NCBI GenBank assembly: GCA_015229045.1
Contig: JADGCJ010000150.1
Coordinates: 1 to 8,029, forward strand
Source: Magnetococcales bacterium
Lineage (GTDB): Bacteria > Pseudomonadota > Magnetococcia > Magnetococcales > DC0425bin3
Reading direction: 5' to 3'
Length of the DNA stretch: 8,029 nt
Shown here: in pieces, positions 5,654 through 8,029 of the stretch
Numbering within the stretch: position 1 is the stretch's first letter
Layout: every line of letters starts with the position of its first letter
Program-made: the position numbers and the translations under genes
The notes under the pieces: generated by a model
Seen by the model: the letters and a program-made list of their open reading frames with translations, nothing else
What the model was told of the DNA's origin: nothing
Databases searched by the model: none

Positions 5654-7582
5654 CTATATGTCCAACGCATGGCGGGCAAAAGGGGCTTTTTCGCAAATGA
5701 ACAAAAACCGTTCCAGGGGACGTTTCCCCATCAAGCGATCAAACGTGTCATCGGTCAGGGAGTCGTCATCGACCTGGACTTTCAGGAGGTGACGGGTCTC
5801 CGGATTCATGGTGGTTTCCCGCAGTTGCATGGGCAGCATCTCACCCAACCCCTTGAAGCGGGAGATTTCCACCTTGGCCGCCGATTTCTTTCGCGTCAAC
5901 TTTTGCACCATGGCCTCTTTTTCCGTCTCGTCGAGGGCGTAGAGGCTCTCGGCGCCGCGTGTGACCCGATACAGAGGAGGTTGGGCCAGAAACAGGTGTC
6001 CCCGGGTGATGAGGCGGGGCATGAAACGGTAAAAGAAGGTCAGCAGGAGGCTGGCAATGTGGGCGCCGTCCACATCGGCGTCGGTCATGATGATCACCCG
6101 CCCGTAGCGCAGCCCGGCGATATCAAAATGGCGCCCGTAACCGGCACCGATGGCGGTGATGAGACTTTGAATCTCGGTGTTTTTCTCAAATTTTTCCAGA
6201 TTGGCCTGTTCGACGTTGAGAATCTTGCCCCGCAGCGGCAGAACCGCCTGGGTATGCCGGTTGCGGGCCTGTTTGGCCGACCCTCCGGCGGAGTCCCCCT
6301 CGACGATGAACAGCTCCGACAGGGCCGTGTTGGTGGTGATGCAGTCGGTCAACTTGCCGGGCAGGGTGAGGCGGGAGGTGGCACTTTTGCGTTTGACGCG
6401 GGCATCGTTGTCTTTGCGGCTGATGCGCTCCCTGGCTCGTTCGACGACCGCCTCCAGCAGGGGAGTCGCCTGATCCGGATTGCCGTGCAGCCAGTGGTCG
6501 AGGTGGTCCTTGATGGTGGCCTCGACCTGACGATCCAGTCCCGCATTGGTCAGCCGTTCCTTGGTCTGGCCGGCAAACTGGGGCTGGGTCATGAACAGGG
6601 ACATGACCATGACCCCCCCGCCCAGGACGTCTTCCATGGCGATGGTGATGCCACGGGGCAGCAGGTTGCGCGACTCGGCATAGTCGCGAAACCCCTTGAC
6701 CAGGGCGGCGCGCATGCCGGTTTCGTGGCTGCCGCCCAGAGGGGTGGGGACGGTATTGCAATAGGTGAGAATGTGGGCATCATCGGCAGTGGTCCAGGCC
6801 ATGGCCCATTCGAGACGGCCCCGCTCGTCATCGCCGAACTTGTCGACGCGCCCGGTAAAGGGGTCCGGAACCACGAGTTCCCTGTCCGAGACCCGGTCGC
6901 GGATATAATCCGCCACGCCGTTGGGAAAATGAAATTCGTGTTCCTCCCCGGTCGCTTCGATCTGGATCCGGAGGAGCACCCCCCGGTTGAGGTAGGCCCG
7001 GGAACGACACATCTCCACCAGCAGGGCCGGCTGGAAGGTCGGCTCGGGGAATATCTCGGGGTCGGGCAGAAAGGCCACCTGGGTGCCACGACGTCGGGCG
7101 GGAGAGATTTTTTCCAGAGGGGTTGCGGTCAGGCCGCGCACATAGCGTTGTCGCCACAGAAAGCCCTCGCGCTCCACGCGGACTTCGGTCCATAGCGACA
7201 GGGCGTTGACCACCGAAAGACCCACGCCGTGCAAACCCCCGGCGGTGGCATAGACGTTGTTATTGAACTTGCCGCCCGAGTGGAGGGTGGTCATCACCAC
7301 CTCCAGGGCCGACTTGTTGGGGTAGCGCGGATGGGGATCGACCGGAATGCCGCGTCCGTTGTCGCGCAGGGTGATCGAGCCGTCCGTACCCAGTTTCAGT
7401 TGGATTTTGTCCGCGTAGCCGGCAACGACCTCATCCATGGCGTTGTCGAGGAGTTCGACCACCAGGTGGTGCAGGGCGCGGGAGTCCGTACCGCCGATAT
7501 ACATCCCCGGCCGCCTGCGAACCCCTTCGAGACCCTCCAGCACTTCGATGTCAGCGGCGTTATATTCCATGGACCCGGTCAT
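5654..7582 (-). CDS. parE: DNA topoisomerase IV subunit B (ParE)
   Basis: ParE is the ATPase subunit of topoisomerase IV, which decatenates daughter chromosomes together with ParC. The 642-aa length fits ParE rather than the usually longer GyrB of many proteobacteria. Visible motifs are MYIGGTD (27-33), the Mg-ATP helix ELLDNAMDE (43-51), DNGRGIPVD (74-82), GGLHGVG (115-121) and the QTK loop in QFAGQTKERL (335-344). The TOPRIM domain shows EGDSAGG (428-434), PLRGK (449-453) and DADVDG (501-506). The ParE-like phrase QFAGQTKERL and the C-terminal RPLERFLFI support ParE over GyrB. The start at 7582 has AGGA upstream; an ATG four codons later (7570) is an alternative. It begins 26 bp after infA, so the two are probably cotranscribed. 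parC is not in the window. Confidence 0.95.
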   Translation of the reverse strand: MTGSMEYNAADIEVLEGLEGVRRRPGMYIGGTDSRALHHLVVELLDNAMDEVVAGYADKIQLKLGTDGSITLRDNGRGIPVDPHPRYPNKSALEVVMTTLHSGGKFNNNVYATAGGLHGVGLSVVNALSLWTEVRVEREGFLWRQRYVRGLTATPLEKISPARRRGTQVAFLPDPEIFPEPTFQPALLVEMCRSRAYLNRGVLLRIQIEATGEEHEFHFPNGVADYIRDRVSDRELVVPDPFTGRVDKFGDDERGRLEWAMAWTTADDAHILTYCNTVPTPLGGSHETGMRAALVKGFRDYAESRNLLPRGITIAMEDVLGGGVMVMSLFMTQPQFAGQTKERLTNAGLDRQVEATIKDHLDHWLHGNPDQATPLLEAVVERARERISRKDNDARVKRKSATSRLTLPGKLTDCITTNTALSELFIVEGDSAGGSAKQARNRHTQAVLPLRGKILNVEQANLEKFEKNTEIQSLITAIGAGYGRHFDIAGLRYGRVIIMTDADVDGAHIASLLLTFFYRFMPRLITRGHLFLAQPPLYRVTRGAESLYALDETEKEAMVQKLTRKKSAAKVEISRFKGLGEMLPMQLRETTMNPETRHLLKVQVDDDSLTDDTFDRLMGKRPLERFLFICEKAPFARHALDI

Positions 7583-7608
7583 CCAGCATCCTGCCAGGGC
7601 CGAGAGGG

Positions 7609-7827
7609 CTACTTGTGGCGGTAGGAGATGCGTCCCTTGGTGAGGTCATAGGGGGTCAATTGCACCGTAACCTTGTCCCCGGGCAGAATGCGGATATAGT
7701 GCTTGCGCATCCGACCCGAGATATGACACAACAGTTTGTGTTCGTTTTCCAGCTCCACCCGGAACATGGCATTGGGAAGGTTTTCCAGGACTGTCCCTTC
7801 CATTTCAATCACATCTTCTTTACTCAA
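7609..7827 (-). CDS. infA: Translation initiation factor IF-1, TTG start
   Basis: IF-1 binds the A site of the 30S subunit during initiation. The 72-aa product is full length and matches the S1/OB-fold family throughout: [11 protein letters not shown] at the start, [12 protein letters not shown], the [15 protein letters not shown] core and the [13 protein letters not shown] end. The initiation codon is TTG at 7827-7825. No ATG, GTG or other TTG occurs in frame between it and the in-frame TAG at 7920-7918, and GGAGGG lies 7 nt upstream, so TTG is well supported. A 23-codon upstream ORF ends in a TGA overlapping the TTG. parE follows 26 bp downstream. It is the first gene after the promoter at 7915-7943. 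Confidence 0.96.
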   Translation of the reverse strand: MSKEDVIEMEGTVLENLPNAMFRVELENEHKLLCHISGRMRKHYIRILPGDKVTVQLTPYDLTKGRISYRHK

Positions 7828-7895
7828 CGTTTTCCCTCCAGGGGTACGGTTCCATCTGTCGCGGACGGCTGAAAAGGGAGCGCCCGATCCTCCAT
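7824..7895 (-). other. Upstream ORF overlapping the infA start
   Basis: An ATG at 7895 opens a 23-codon frame (starting [15 protein letters not shown]) whose TGA (7826-7824) overlaps the infA TTG as TTGA. The infA Shine-Dalgarno sequence is inside it. Its own ribosome-binding site is weak (only GGGA close to the ATG). If translated, it could couple ribosome delivery to the TTG; it may equally be chance. Confidence 0.3.
7834..7839 (-). promoter_or_regulatory. Strong Shine-Dalgarno of infA
   Basis: GGAGGG on the minus strand ends 7 nt (AAAACG plus one base of overlap choice) before the TTG start. The strength of this site probably compensates for the weak initiation codon and decides the start. 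Confidence 0.8.
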
Positions 7896-7914
7896 GATCC
7901 CAGACTGACAGGGC

Positions 7915-7943
7915 ACCCTAACAAAAATGGCTGGTCTGGTCAA
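7915..7943 (-). promoter_or_regulatory. Sigma70-type promoter of infA
   Basis: On the minus strand TTGACC (7943-7938) is separated by exactly 17 bp from TAGGGT (7920-7915). The -35 box matches five of six consensus bases and the -10 keeps the key TA...T positions. Transcription would start near 7908, giving an 80-nt leader to infA. It lies between the repeat copy at 7980-8029 and infA, and no other promoter as good was seen in the gene gaps. Confidence 0.6.
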
Positions 7944-7979
7944 TATCCCCAGGCTCTGGACCAGGGCAATCGCCTTTGA

Positions 7980-8029
7980 GATTTTCGAGGACCATGAATA
8001 GTGATTCGGGAACCTGTCAAAACGGGGTC
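7980..8029. repeat. Terminal direct repeat, copy 2
   Basis: This copy is identical to bases 1-50 except A instead of G at base 32 of the unit, and has the same orientation. It stops at the window end just as the hairpin stem begins (CGGGGTC), so the hairpin probably continues beyond. It lies upstream of the infA promoter. Confidence 0.9.

Noticed and set aside
6612..6618. Run of seven C inside parE as a phase-variation tract (similar runs near 1348 and 5394)
   Set aside because: Runs of this length are expected in GC-rich coding sequence, and every affected frame is intact.
4151..7195. Long plus-strand open frames (472 and 541 codons) opposite tolC and parE
   Set aside because: They mirror the codon pattern of well-supported minus-strand genes and show no recognisable domains or ribosome-binding sites.
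1..8029. Window as a complete small circular plasmid
   Set aside because: The end repeats are not identical, there is no replication or mobilisation gene, and parE, infA and mpl are chromosomal housekeeping genes.

Overview
The window is a gene-dense, GC-rich stretch of a Gram-negative bacterial chromosome. All eight supported genes lie on the minus strand, read from high to low coordinates: infA (IF-1), parE (topoisomerase IV subunit B), a TolC-type outer-membrane efflux gene, a stand-alone NifU C-terminal domain gene, ampD, mpl, yqgE and an FkbM-type methyltransferase gene. TolC, AmpD, Mpl and YqgE together point to a proteobacterium. A Magnetococcia-like or alphaproteobacteria-like lineage is only a guess from general feel, and no taxonomic marker here settles it.

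Layout from right to left: 7980-8029 is a copy of a dispersed repeat. 7915-7943 is a good sigma70-type promoter. infA follows with a TTG start behind a strong Shine-Dalgarno sequence. parE starts 26 bp later, and tolC 75 bp after parE. A 177-bp gap (4100-4276) between tolC and nifU holds an odd Lys/Ala-rich open frame. nifU is followed by a 203-bp stretch (3672-3874) that stays open in the ampD frame. ampD and mpl are 29 bp apart, and both act in peptidoglycan recycling. Between mpl and yqgE lies a diverged tandem duplication of the gene junction. fkbM comes last, followed by a hairpin with a short U-run (40-75) and the second copy of the dispersed repeat (1-50).

The whole set reads as one transcription unit or a few closely spaced ones, with a promoter at the right end and a terminator at the left end. 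Translation (infA), chromosome decatenation (parE), export (tolC), Fe-S maturation (nifU) and wall recycling (ampD, mpl) form a mixed housekeeping cluster; only ampD-mpl is an obvious functional pair. No mobile-element gene, CRISPR, tRNA or rRNA was seen.

The most notable observations are the 49/50-identical direct repeats that begin at the first base and end at the last base of the window, and the 89-bp-period duplication across the mpl/yqgE junction, whose 12 differences are all transitions. Other points are the TTG start of infA with a short upstream ORF overlapping it, and open frames without ordinary start codons between tolC and nifU and before ampD.
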